A model generated the notes under the pieces. It had not been told where the DNA came from. It made no database searches and saw nothing but the letters and a program-made list of their open reading frames with translations. A DNA stretch of 44,411 nucleotides from assembly GCA_041736465.1 (NCBI GenBank), contig JBGSTO010000381.1:1-44411 (forward strand), written 5' to 3'. The position numbers were made by a program, and so were the translations under genes. Shown in pieces: positions 18,460 through 26,802 of this stretch (positions are counted from its first letter, which is position 1; the number at the start of each line of letters is the position of its first letter). This DNA is from JAJUJL01 sp041736465 (GTDB lineage Bacteria > Chloroflexota > Anaerolineae > Anaerolineales > UBA4823).

Positions 18460-18924
18460 CTAAGGTTCAGACGGATAACCTGCATTCGCCCAAACCAGAA
18501 AACCGCCCAGTAGAGGGGTTACCCGCTGAAAACCATTATCTATCAGGTACAGCGCCGCACGGGCGCTGGTTTCTTCAGCCGGTCAGGTTCAGTAAGGGAT
18601 GATCCAGGCTTGAGGATCTAGTTCACTGATGCGATCCGCAACCTGTTCTATTGGCATAGAGATCGCTCCAGCGATATGACGTGAATTAAATGCTTCCACA
18701 TCACGCACATCCAGGAAAACTGCCTGACCTGCCTGGTGCGCTGCCAAAGCATCGTCCAATGAAATCCGCGGCACGCTGGCTAATGGATCCACTGCAGTAA
18801 CCGCCATTGGCGTTGCCTGCTCAAGGAACACACCAGGCGCCACCAGGAACGCGACTGCACCCAGTAACAACAAACTACCGGCTGCCATCAAGAGGAGAGG
18901 CGCTAGCTTGCTTTGCTTTTTCAT
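18460..18924 (-). CDS. Membrane-anchored rhodanese-like selenoprotein (two in-frame TGA codons, U-T-U active site)
   Basis: The full frame is 154 residues if two TGA codons are read as selenocysteine. Residues 7-33 form an N-terminal membrane anchor, so the domain faces outside. Rhodanese motifs follow: ISLDDALAAHQAGQAVFLDVRD (CH2A-like), HIAGAISMPIEQV, then the active loop IIPY-U112-T-U114-PAEETSARAALYL, and LLGGFLVWANAGYP before the TAG at 18462-18460. TGA codons lie at 18591-18589 and 18585-18583, exactly where relatives have the two Cys of a Y-C-T-C-P loop; U112 would be the sulfur-carrying residue. Both sides remain in one frame with good similarity to the family, and no other damage is seen. 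A conventional reading would truncate it at residue 111, before the active site. GAGGG precedes the ATG. Confidence 0.85.
18550..18568 (-). promoter_or_regulatory. Candidate bacterial SECIS hairpin
   Basis: On the minus strand CAGCGCC (18568-18562) pairs perfectly with GGCGCTG (18556-18550) around the five-base loop CGTGC. The loop begins 21 bases after the second TGA and 27 bases after the first, inside the 16-37 base window described for bacterial SECIS elements. It has G at the second loop position, as the loose bacterial consensus requires. It lies within the coding region, as bacterial SECIS elements do. Confidence 0.7.
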
Positions 18925-19066
18925 CGGTACCCTCGATATAGTAGGAATTGGCTTACTCTAACAACCCAAGAGCGCATTTCGAGGATGATACCATAACAAT
19001 CTGGTCACGCTTGAATTTTAGGAAAAGTCTTAGCAACTCTTCATCCTGACGAACTTCACTCTGCAA

Positions 19067-19119
19067 GGAAAACCAAACCACACATTCTGAAGGAATCTTC
19101 AGCATGTGTGATGGTTTGG
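19067..19119 (-). terminator. Intrinsic terminator after proline dehydrogenase
   Basis: On the minus strand CCAAACC-ATC-ACACAT pairs with ATGTGTGGTTTGG (three-base bulge), capped by a second stem CTGAAG/CTTCAG, and is followed by TTTTCC. It lies in the 279-base gap between proline dehydrogenase and the rhodanese operon. The rest of that gap shows no gene; no convincing promoter for the rhodanese operon could be picked by eye. Confidence 0.7.
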
Positions 19120-19203
19120 GATGGCAACGTCAAAGGATGTTATTGCGTTAGTACGAATGTCTGAAGAGGCTGTCGTATCTCCTGCCAGATCGCTCAGGTT
19201 CTC

Positions 19204-20166
19204 TCAGCGACGGAAGAAATTTGAGATGAAGAACCACACATTTGCCGGGCGTTCTGCCAGGCGGCGCACAAAATACGGGTACCACTCAGTGCCATAGGGC
19301 ACATAAACCCGCACCGGGAAGCCTTCCGCCACCAACTTTTCTTGAAGATCGCGACGGATGCCGTTTAACATCTGAAATTCCAGCGCTTCCTTTGGAAAAT
19401 CGGTTGCGCGAGCCAATGAACGCGCGTGCTCGATGCGCCTTTCATCATGTGTTGCCAGTGCAGGCGGCGGGGGAATGACACCATCTGCACTGATACGCGG
19501 GCAGTCTTCTTCCAGACAGCTCTCCATCATGATCCGGGTCAGCCGGTCGTAATTGGCATCCACGTCTACTTTACGGGGATAGGCAACCTCAGCTGATTCC
19601 TTGTACGCGCCTTTGCATAAACGAAGCCGGGCGCCCTCCTGAACCAATTGGCGCACATCTGCCTCACTGCGATACAAATACGCCTGGATGACCAGCCCAA
19701 CATTGTCAAATCCGTGCTCGAGGCGCATGCAGCGGAAGATTTCCAGGGTTTTTTCTGCCCATGCAAAATCCTCCATATCGACGCGTACAAAATTTCCTTT
19801 CTCCCTGGCGCTAGTTAAGATCGCTGACAAGTTTTGACGGCACAGTGTTTCATCTACCGCCAATCCAATTTGGGTTAATTTGATGGACGCATTTGAACGG
19901 ACGCCAGCTTGCTGGATCGCAGTGAGCATCTCAAGAATATCTTTGGTAGCACGCAATGCAGCATCAGAATTATGTGTATGTTCTCCCAGGTGGTCGAGGG
20001 ATGCGTTGATGCCTTTTTGGTTCAGGACACGCACCACTCGAATTGCATCCTCCAGTTTTTCTCCGGCAACAAAGCGAGAAGCTGCCCGCCGGGCAAACTC
20101 CCAGCGGGTCACGATTTGCCGCGCCCAGGCGGCTTTTGACAGATAGATCAAAGATGAGCGTAGCAT
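19204..20166 (-). CDS. Proline dehydrogenase (monofunctional, FAD-dependent)
   Basis: The product is 320 residues, the size of stand-alone bacterial PRODH. It oxidises L-proline to pyrroline-5-carboxylate and passes electrons to quinone. Family motifs of the beta-alpha barrel are visible: SLDHLGEHTHNS, SNASIKLTQIGL, VRVDMEDF, VGLVIQAYLYRSEAD, RLRLCKGAYKE, ALATHDERRI, FQMLNGIRRDLQ, and RVYVPYGTEWYPYFVRRLAERP with the substrate-binding Arg pair. ATG 20166 has AAGGAG five bases upstream; a frame extending to 20199 lacks such a site. No P5C dehydrogenase gene is adjacent. Confidence 0.96.
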   Translation of the reverse strand: MLRSSLIYLSKAAWARQIVTRWEFARRAASRFVAGEKLEDAIRVVRVLNQKGINASLDHLGEHTHNSDAALRATKDILEMLTAIQQAGVRSNASIKLTQIGLAVDETLCRQNLSAILTSAREKGNFVRVDMEDFAWAEKTLEIFRCMRLEHGFDNVGLVIQAYLYRSEADVRQLVQEGARLRLCKGAYKESAEVAYPRKVDVDANYDRLTRIMMESCLEEDCPRISADGVIPPPPALATHDERRIEHARSLARATDFPKEALEFQMLNGIRRDLQEKLVAEGFPVRVYVPYGTEWYPYFVRRLAERPANVWFFISNFFRR

Positions 20167-20197
20167 AGAACTCCTTAATCGCAATGCCCTTAGATTC

Positions 20198-20206
20198 ATT
20201 GTAGCA
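20198..20206 (-). promoter_or_regulatory. Candidate extended -10 promoter of proline dehydrogenase
   Basis: On the minus strand TGC-TACAAT reads as an extended -10 element (5/6 match to TATAAT), 32 bases before the start codon. No good -35 is visible, which is acceptable for extended -10 promoters. Confidence 0.4.
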
Positions 20207-20270
20207 TAAAAGGCCTACGACAAAAAACAGCACCCCGGCTGACAAATGACACTTTGTTGGCGCAATTATC

Positions 20271-20286
20271 AGGCACAAATCTTGCA
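20271..20286 (+). promoter_or_regulatory. Sigma-54 promoter upstream of rpoN (-24/-12)
   Basis: AGGCACAAATCTTGCA contains GGCAC-N5-TTGCA with the exact GG-to-GC spacing of a sigma-54 promoter. It lies 36 bases before the rpoN start codon, predicting autoregulation. A TATAAT (20293-20298) just downstream could be a housekeeping -10 element giving basal expression, although no matching -35 was found. Confidence 0.8.
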
Positions 20287-20322
20287 ACCATGTATAATTA
20301 ACCCATCAGGCCGAGGTAAAGC

Positions 20323-21759
20323 ATGCTAATTCAATCCCAGACGCCTTCTATGCGACCGATGACAACTGCTCATCTGGCGCAGACAATGACATTAATGGGG
20401 CTCGCAGCCCAAGAACTGCGCCAGAGAATAGAGACGGATGTCGCCTCCAATCCTGCTCTGGAGGTGATCGAACATAGACGCTGTCCGGGCTGCGGTCGTA
20501 CTCTCCCAGACTCTGGCGGGTGCCCGATTTGCTCACGCCCGGCGTCTCATGGCAGCGACGAAGCCATCATCTTTGTTTCGCCGCGCGAAGATTTCTACTC
20601 TGGTAGACCTTCAGGCGGGCTGGATGAGATGCCGCAAGATGAGAGATCCGCGGAGCACGAAAATATCCCCAAGTATGTCATGCACCAGATTGCGCCAGAG
20701 CTGCTTCCCGAACATCGCCCGCTGGTGGCCCACATCCTGACCAGTCTGGATGACGATGGTTTGCTGCGCATTCCGCTGATCGAATTCTCACGCTACCATC
20801 ATCTGCCGGTCTCCGAGGTGCGAGAGGTTCTGCGCCTGATTCAGCACGCCGACCCGGTCGGAGTCGGCTCAACCTCCCCGCAGGAAGCTCTGCTGGTACA
20901 GTTAGAGGTATTGGCAGAAACCAGGCCTGTACCCGCACTGGCAGTCCAGGCTATCGAACATGGCATGGACCTGCTCAGCCGGCGACAATATGGCGAATTG
21001 GCGCGGCTGTTAGGGATATCTACCTCACGGGCAAAAGAGATCGCTGTATTCATCAGCGACAATTTATACCCATATCCTGCGCGCGCCCATTGGGGCAGCC
21101 TGAACGGTATTGCACAAGAAGATAACCACGTTTTTACATCACCAGATGTAATTATTTCTCTGCTTGACAACTCTCCGGCATCTCCGCTGGTGGTTGAAGT
21201 GATATCGCCTCTCGCTGGTCGACTGCGGATCAACCCGCTTTTCAGGCAGGCATTAACCCAGGCGCCTGAAGACCGGCTGGAGCAGTGGCAGGGCGACTAT
21301 GACCGCGCAGTGCTGTTGATCAAGTGTCTGCAGCAGCGCGATCACACCATGGTTCGCCTGATGCAGCAGCTAGCCAAACATCAGCGCCACTTTATCCTGT
21401 GTGGGGATGCATATCTGGAACCAATGACGCGCGCCAGCCTGGCGAAGAGCCTGGAGGTGCACGAATCAACCATTTCCCGCGCAGTGGCAAACAAAGCGGT
21501 ACAATTACCCAACGGGCACATGATCTCCTTGTCACGCTTCTTCGATCGCAGCTTGCATATTCGCACAGCTTTACGCAAAATCATTGCCCAGGAAACTCGC
21601 CCCTTGACCGACACCACCATTGTAAAGCTGCTGCAGGAGCAAGGCTTCAGCGTGGCGCGGCGCACTGTGGCAAAATATCGTGCCATCGAAGGCATCCTCC
21701 CAGCCCATCTCCGCGCTCCGCTTGGCGAGGCATCTCTAGGACCACCGCTAACCAACTAG
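20323..21759 (+). CDS. rpoN: RNA polymerase sigma-54 factor with a zinc-ribbon-like insertion
   Basis: The product is 478 residues. Region I (residues about 13-48, LAQTMTLMGLAAQELRQ and SNPALE) is the activator-interacting part. Region III has the core-binding and DNA-binding domains, ending with the RpoN box ARRTVAKYR (residues 445-453). Between regions I and III, at residues 54-70, lies Cys54-x2-Cys57-x9-Cys67-x2-Cys70, a pattern expected of a zinc ribbon and absent from textbook RpoN proteins. Sigma-54 directs RNA polymerase to -24/-12 promoters and needs an AAA+ activator. GAGGT precedes ATG 20323. The kinase gene starts 20 bases downstream, and three matching promoters lie in this window. 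Confidence 0.96.
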   Translation: MLIQSQTPSMRPMTTAHLAQTMTLMGLAAQELRQRIETDVASNPALEVIEHRRCPGCGRTLPDSGGCPICSRPASHGSDEAIIFVSPREDFYSGRPSGGLDEMPQDERSAEHENIPKYVMHQIAPELLPEHRPLVAHILTSLDDDGLLRIPLIEFSRYHHLPVSEVREVLRLIQHADPVGVGSTSPQEALLVQLEVLAETRPVPALAVQAIEHGMDLLSRRQYGELARLLGISTSRAKEIAVFISDNLYPYPARAHWGSLNGIAQEDNHVFTSPDVIISLLDNSPASPLVVEVISPLAGRLRINPLFRQALTQAPEDRLEQWQGDYDRAVLLIKCLQQRDHTMVRLMQQLAKHQRHFILCGDAYLEPMTRASLAKSLEVHESTISRAVANKAVQLPNGHMISLSRFFDRSLHIRTALRKIIAQETRPLTDTTIVKLLQEQGFSVARRTVAKYRAIEGILPAHLRAPLGEASLGPPLTN

Positions 21760-21779
21760 GCGCCCTGCTCAGGTAAAGA

Positions 21780-23777
21780 ATGAACCACGCCCCAGCGTCC
21801 CCAAAGTCATCCAGGGCTAAAGAGCAGTTCAACCAGGCTGAGATAGAACGCCTGGTAGAGCTCTTGCCTCAGGCCGCGATTCTGGTGAACGGCAGATCAC
21901 AGCAGGTGATCCTTGCAAACAATCAAATCGTGACATTGAGTGGATTCTCCAGGCATGAAATCGAGAAAGCCAAGCTACCCACTATTTTTCAGCCGGCTGA
22001 ATCGATTGGCAATCTACTGCGCAGCGATGGCGAATCTGTCACGATTGAGCTGGAGCTAATTCGCCGCGGTCGCCCGCCGCTGGCAGTCATCGCTGAGGCG
22101 CGCGCCTTATCCTTGCGCCATAAGCGCTACCTGATCCAGGTCACTTCCAAAGATACCCTGATGCTGGAAAGCGTCGAAGAGCAGTGGAAATCACAAATTT
22201 GGAATTATCTACAGCAGCTCGCCAGCAATTTGATCTCTCCGACAGATTTACAAACCGCCTGGGATCTGCTGCTGCGATCAGGCCAAATGATTACTACTGC
22301 AGATGCACTCGCCATTTACCGCCTTCAGGAGAATGAGCTGGGCCTTGTACGCAGCGCTGCACTGGGTGTAGATCTTCCAGAAAACCTGCCTGCCAGCGAC
22401 CTGATCCACTTACGCAGCGGGCGAGTGTGGTATCTGCACCAGCGCACTCAAGGATTGCTCCACCGCTCGGCCAGAGAAAGAGAAATCACCTACCTGGCTA
22501 GCGCCCCATTGGGAGATCAAAATGCTCTCACGGGTTTGCTGGTGGTTGGCTGGAGGCAGCCGGTTTCCCAGCAAAGCTGCCTGCCCATGGCGACGTTGTT
22601 GGCATACCTGGCGGATTTCGTCTTACAGGAATATTCGCGCCGCGCCCACCAGGAGCAGCAGTTGAGACACAGCATGCGCCTGGAACAGATTTACCTCACC
22701 CTGCAGAACGCCATCCACGATAATATCGTTGTGCTGGATGCCGGCTTGAAGATATTATGGCTGAATCATGCAGCGGAGACTTGCCTGGGGTATACCTCGG
22801 ATGAGGCTGCCGGATATCCGGGGAATAGTGTCCTGGTTGGCCCGGAGAACCTTGCACAGGCGCTGGAGCTGGCATGCCAGGGGGTGCCTACAGATAATCT
22901 GCAAGATGTGCGCCTGTTCCGCAGGGATGGGAATGACTTTCTGGCTCAGATCAGCATCTTACCTAGCAAGGTTGCAGATCAGCTTGACGCCATCCTGGTT
23001 TTATTCCAGGACCTGAGTGAGACCGAGCGTTTCCAGGTGCACAGCCAGCAGCTTGAAGAACGGGCTTTGTTAGGAGAAGTTACGGCGGTATTTGCTCACG
23101 AAGTACGCAACCCAATTAACAATATCAGCACCGGTCTGCAGTTAATTACCCTGAACCTGCCCCCACAAGACCCCAATCAGGAGACCCTCTCCAGGCTGCA
23201 GCAAGATTGCGACCGGCTGGCAGATCTGATGAAGTCCGTATTAGCATTCTCTCGACCTACAGATTACGCCATGGAGCCTTTGGATTTGGGCATGCTGGTT
23301 CGCCGCCTGCTGGAACGGATGCGTCCCCGCTTGAACGGCGCCAGGGTGAATGGCGTGCTGCAAATTGCGAATGATTTACCGGAGATCTCCGGGAATCCAC
23401 GTGCGCTCGAACAGGTGTTTTCTAATCTTTTCACCAATGCCATGCAAGCAATGTCAGAAAACGGCGGCACGATGACGGTAAAGATCAGATCGCTTGAACG
23501 GTCTGGCGGTCGCCAGGTTGTTGAAGCTACCATTACAGATACAGGCCCGGGAATTCCGCCAGGGCAAATCGAGCGTATCTTTCAGCCCTTCTTTACTACG
23601 AAGAGCGGCGGAACCGGTCTCGGGCTAGCAATCACCAAACGAATTGTGACTGCCCACAAAGGCAATATTCAAGTGAGCAGTGTGCCTGGTGGCACTGTCT
23701 TCACGCTACAATTTACGGGACTGCCTCCCCAGCCGCGCCAGGATGCAGGTGCGAGTGTGAGTAATCTATATTCATGA
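21780..23777 (+). CDS. Cytoplasmic NtrB-like sensor histidine kinase (PAS-GAF-PAS-HisKA-HATPase)
   Basis: The product is 665 residues with no membrane segment, so the signal is internal. A PAS domain (about 20-130) is followed by a GAF-like domain (about 150-280), a second PAS (about 300-415), a HisKA domain with His440 (FAHEVRNPINNI) and a HATPase with NLFTNAMQAM, DTGPGIPP and GGTGLGLAITKRIV. The H-box and N-box types match NtrB/AtoS kinases that partner sigma-54 activators. It sits between rpoN and the activator gene in the same operon, so its likely target is the downstream REC-AAA+ protein. The ligands of the PAS and GAF domains cannot be told. Confidence 0.94.
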   Translation: MNHAPASPKSSRAKEQFNQAEIERLVELLPQAAILVNGRSQQVILANNQIVTLSGFSRHEIEKAKLPTIFQPAESIGNLLRSDGESVTIELELIRRGRPPLAVIAEARALSLRHKRYLIQVTSKDTLMLESVEEQWKSQIWNYLQQLASNLISPTDLQTAWDLLLRSGQMITTADALAIYRLQENELGLVRSAALGVDLPENLPASDLIHLRSGRVWYLHQRTQGLLHRSAREREITYLASAPLGDQNALTGLLVVGWRQPVSQQSCLPMATLLAYLADFVLQEYSRRAHQEQQLRHSMRLEQIYLTLQNAIHDNIVVLDAGLKILWLNHAAETCLGYTSDEAAGYPGNSVLVGPENLAQALELACQGVPTDNLQDVRLFRRDGNDFLAQISILPSKVADQLDAILVLFQDLSETERFQVHSQQLEERALLGEVTAVFAHEVRNPINNISTGLQLITLNLPPQDPNQETLSRLQQDCDRLADLMKSVLAFSRPTDYAMEPLDLGMLVRRLLERMRPRLNGARVNGVLQIANDLPEISGNPRALEQVFSNLFTNAMQAMSENGGTMTVKIRSLERSGGRQVVEATITDTGPGIPPGQIERIFQPFFTTKSGGTGLGLAITKRIVTAHKGNIQVSSVPGGTVFTLQFTGLPPQPRQDAGASVSNLYS

Positions 23778-23803
23778 GTAGATCAGGAGCACAGGATTAG
23801 CCA

Positions 23804-24979
23804 ATGAGCTTTACTGTAATGATCGTTGATGATGAAGAAAATGCCCGGCTAAACATCTCCTCATTTCTGACCGCCCGGGGATATGAGGTCATTGGAGTCC
23901 CGACTCTTTCGGAAGCGCGGGCCGTGATTCAACGGGGTAATGCGGATATCATTCTGCTCGACGTGCAGCTTCCCGATGGCTATGGCCCAGATCTGCTCGA
24001 AGAAACCTCACGTGCACCAATGAGACCTCCCATCATTTTGATCACCGCCTATGGGGATATCGAGATGGCAGTGGAAGCCATGAAAAACGGGGCTCACGAT
24101 TTCTTGCAAAAACCCATCCAGCTGGCTCAGTTGGAAAAATCCATCCAACGCGCTCAGGAAATTGTCTCGCTGCGCCGAGAAATTGCCCATCTACGCCGGG
24201 CGCAACACCAATCTTTGGATTTCATTATCGGGTCAGACTCAGCGATACAATCCGTGTACCACCAGGCGCAGCGTGCCGCTGCCGCTCAGGTATCGGTTCT
24301 CATCACCGGGGCAACCGGAACCGGAAAAGAGATCCTGGCGCGTGCTGTCCATCGCATGGGGCCGCGTGCCGACAAGCCGTTCATTCCCATCAACTGCGCG
24401 GCCATCCAGCCAACCATCCTCGAGTCTGAATTATTCGGCTACGAAGCTGGAGCTTTCACAGGGGCAGATAAGCGCAAGACGGGTTTGATGGAGGTGGCAG
24501 ATAACGGTATCCTCTTTTTGGATGAAATTTCGTCGATGCCGGTAGAAATGCAGGCAAAGCTGCTGCGCGTCCTGGAAGAGCGCGCCTTCCGCCGTGTGGG
24601 CGGAACGAACATGATCCGTGTAGATGTCCAAATTCTGGCAGCATCGAATCGTGATCTGCCAACCTCGATGAATGAGGGGAAATTCCGCGAAGATTTGTAT
24701 TATCGCTTAAAAGTGGTCGATCTGCACCTCCCCCCGCTGCGCGAGCGAAAAGCTGACATACCAGAGCTGGTTGGCTTATTCATACGCCAGCTTAACCCTC
24801 GCATGGGGACGAATATCCTTGACATCACCCCACGTGCGATGAAAGTCCTGATGGATCACCACTGGCCCGGAAACATTCGCGAGCTGCGCAATACGATCGA
24901 GCGCGCCATATTGTTCTGCGATCAAGCCTCCATCGATCTACCCGACCTGCCGCCAGATATCATCCGCAAGACCGGTTAA
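23804..24979 (+). CDS. Sigma-54-dependent response regulator lacking the DNA-binding domain (REC-AAA+)
   Basis: The product is 391 residues. The receiver (1 to about 120) has Asp9/Asp10 and phospho-acceptor Asp53 (IILLDVQLP). The AAA+ domain has Walker A (residues 169-176, GATGTGKE), the sigma-54 contact loop GAFTGA (216-221), Walker B (ILFLDEI) and the arginine-finger region FREDLYYRL. The protein stops about 25 residues after the WPGNIRELRNTIERAI helix. The Fis-type helix-turn-helix that normally follows is missing, and the stop is followed at once by a terminator, so no frameshifted remnant is present. Such activators (FlgR of Helicobacter and CtcC of Chlamydia are known examples) work without an upstream DNA site, consistent with one dedicated activator for few promoters. 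Confidence 0.95.
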   Translation: MSFTVMIVDDEENARLNISSFLTARGYEVIGVPTLSEARAVIQRGNADIILLDVQLPDGYGPDLLEETSRAPMRPPIILITAYGDIEMAVEAMKNGAHDFLQKPIQLAQLEKSIQRAQEIVSLRREIAHLRRAQHQSLDFIIGSDSAIQSVYHQAQRAAAAQVSVLITGATGTGKEILARAVHRMGPRADKPFIPINCAAIQPTILESELFGYEAGAFTGADKRKTGLMEVADNGILFLDEISSMPVEMQAKLLRVLEERAFRRVGGTNMIRVDVQILAASNRDLPTSMNEGKFREDLYYRLKVVDLHLPPLRERKADIPELVGLFIRQLNPRMGTNILDITPRAMKVLMDHHWPGNIRELRNTIERAILFCDQASIDLPDLPPDIIRKTG

Positions 24980-25015
24980 AGCATACGAACGGGAGTGGAG
25001 GCCCGTTCGTATGCT
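24980..25015. terminator. Bidirectional terminator between convergent operons
   Basis: AGCATACGAACGGG (24980-24993) and CCCGTTCGTATGCT (25002-25015) are perfect complements around an eight-base loop. It begins at the activator stop codon and lies 26 bases from the end of the convergent lipoprotein gene. The T-tract is poor on the plus strand and short (TTTAA) on the minus strand. Confidence 0.7.
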
Positions 25016-25040
25016 ACCTGCTTATCTCAATCAACCCGTT

Positions 25041-26630
25041 TCAGGGGTTCATCCAAATCAAATAACTATCCTGCACACAGAATTTCTGACCGCCCTGGGG
25101 AAAGATGCACACCTGGTAAGGGATCACGGTTCCGGCAGGCGCATCGATCGGGTCTATATTCATTCGTGTTTGCCCGTCCTCGCCGGTTGGATACATGAAG
25201 TATCGCTTCACACTGCCATCCGGGAGCTGCACCAGCAGATCTGGCTCGATGCCTTTGAATGGGCTGTTGTTCAGCAAAACAATTACGCCCACTTCCTGAT
25301 TCTGGTTAGGCGCTACCATCGGTATACTTTCCCAAACCTGCAGGATCATCTCATTGGATGCTGGTTGGCCTCCAATGCCGGTTTCCGTGGGCGCTGATTG
25401 CGCAGCAGGCGGCACAACCGTGGGCGGCTGGATGACTGGTTCTTGAGTTGGTAATACGGTCGTTGGCTGCACGGTGGGTTGAACCGGCTCCACAGATACA
25501 GGTGCAGTTTCTACGGGAGATTCTGGCGTAAAGATCGGTCTTAAGGCCAGAGCCCTGTATGTGAATCCGAGCTGTGCCGGGCGCACCTGGCGCATGCCGT
25601 TGAAGTCCAGTCGCTCTTCAAGGCACAAGTTCACAAAGCACTGCCGGTAGATATTGTCCCGTCGCAACACATTTTCGCTGATCGGTGGACCAAAGTTTTC
25701 TTGCCCACCATGCAGGGCGATGTAGTCCAGGTAGTGCTTGGGAATGTTATATCCCCTGGTATTATCCTGTAGCGGGTAGAAATAATAATCCGGCAGGCCG
25801 TTCGGGGTCACCATCGGCTCTGGTAGTATTCCCAGGCGCTGCGTAATTGGTCGCAAGAAAATCCGGCCGGGCTGGTTGGGATCGTGCACGAGCACTACGT
25901 TCTCGAAGACTTGTTCCGTGTAGCCATCTGGAGTGATGTAGGCTTCGGTCAGGGCATAGCCGGTGAAATCCGCTCCCAGCCGGGTTACACTATCCGCGAA
26001 GAGAGCATCTGTACGGAAAGGTATCGACACATCTGCGCTGTCCGGGCGGTATTGGCGGCAGCTGGCGTCGCATTTCCAGACCCCGTAAGCCAACAAACGT
26101 ACTTTGGCTTCTGTGTCCATATCCGAAATGAACAGGCCCAGATTCTCGAAATACTGTTCATACCTGCGGTAATCCGGGTTGTAATGCGCCTCTGTGAGAG
26201 GCCGTCCGACAACCGTCTGACCACCAAGAGAATCATATACTGCGACAAACCGCTCGTCGATGGTATGTCCATTGACGTACCGCGTTCCAGGGCGATCCTG
26301 CTGTTGGATTGCGGGCTCCTCAACACCCATATCGAGAGCCAGGGGTGCAAAGGTCCGGCGCGAGTAAGAAGCAGCCTGAGGATCGTAGACCATCAGGCTG
26401 TTGACTGTGTATTGATAAGAGATGCCGTTATATGTGAACAGTGGGGAAATTGCTGGGCCGAGTACTTCCACCCCGCCTTTGCTATCGTAGAACTCACGAA
26501 AGCTGGGGTCTACAATGATTTCTGAGCCAGAAATTGGATCATAGCTAACCACCCCGGCATCATCACATCCCGGGGTCAGGAGCAGCAGAATAAGCAGGAA
26601 CAGCGAAAGATATCCAGATGGCTTAGGCAT
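25041..26630 (-). CDS. Lipoprotein with LGFP-like repeats and a Pro-rich stalk
   Basis: The product is 529 residues. A signal peptide with lipobox ends at LLTPGC (Cys about 22). Residues about 30-340 hold at least four loosely repeated units with a G-G-x-x-x-x-G-x-P-[IL]-[ST] pattern (for example GGVEVLGPAISPLF, GGQTVVGRPLTEAH, GGQENFGPPISEN), resembling LGFP-type surface repeats. A Pro/Thr/Val-rich stalk (about 370-425) precedes a C-terminal beta-rich domain with a Cys pair (VCIFPQGGQKFC) that may form a disulfide. It is transcribed away from the sigma-54-controlled FtsZ-paralogue operon. The function is unknown; a surface or wall-binding role is inferred from the layout. Confidence 0.82.
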   Translation of the reverse strand: MPKPSGYLSLFLLILLLLTPGCDDAGVVSYDPISGSEIIVDPSFREFYDSKGGVEVLGPAISPLFTYNGISYQYTVNSLMVYDPQAASYSRRTFAPLALDMGVEEPAIQQQDRPGTRYVNGHTIDERFVAVYDSLGGQTVVGRPLTEAHYNPDYRRYEQYFENLGLFISDMDTEAKVRLLAYGVWKCDASCRQYRPDSADVSIPFRTDALFADSVTRLGADFTGYALTEAYITPDGYTEQVFENVVLVHDPNQPGRIFLRPITQRLGILPEPMVTPNGLPDYYFYPLQDNTRGYNIPKHYLDYIALHGGQENFGPPISENVLRRDNIYRQCFVNLCLEERLDFNGMRQVRPAQLGFTYRALALRPIFTPESPVETAPVSVEPVQPTVQPTTVLPTQEPVIQPPTVVPPAAQSAPTETGIGGQPASNEMILQVWESIPMVAPNQNQEVGVIVLLNNSPFKGIEPDLLVQLPDGSVKRYFMYPTGEDGQTRMNIDPIDAPAGTVIPYQVCIFPQGGQKFCVQDSYLIWMNP

Positions 26631-26652
26631 GAAGAAGCTACATTATGTATGA

Positions 26653-26692
26653 GCGAAGGAGGCAAAAACCCTCCCGTGGGAAAATCCTTCGC
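26653..26692. repeat. Inverted repeat in the lipoprotein leader
   Basis: GCGAAGGA (26653-26660) and TCCTTCGC (26685-26692) are perfect complements around a 24-base spacer that itself contains CCC/GGG. It lies in the presumed 5' leader of the lipoprotein gene on the minus strand, about 25 bases before the ATG. It could form an RNA hairpin or be a protein site. Confidence 0.4.
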
Positions 26693-26802
26693 CAAACATG
26701 GCTTCCCGCACAGGCCGCGATAGCAGCGTTGTTTGCCTGCTGGAGGGAAGCATTAGTACTTTAGTACACATTATATATCAATATACACAAATAATGCAAG
26801 CA

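Noticed and set aside
18589..18924. Rhodanese read as a 111-residue protein or as a pseudogene
   Set aside because: The stop falls just before the catalytic loop, both in-frame TGA codons sit at Cys positions, the rest of the domain is intact, and the final TAG is part of the next gene's ribosome site.
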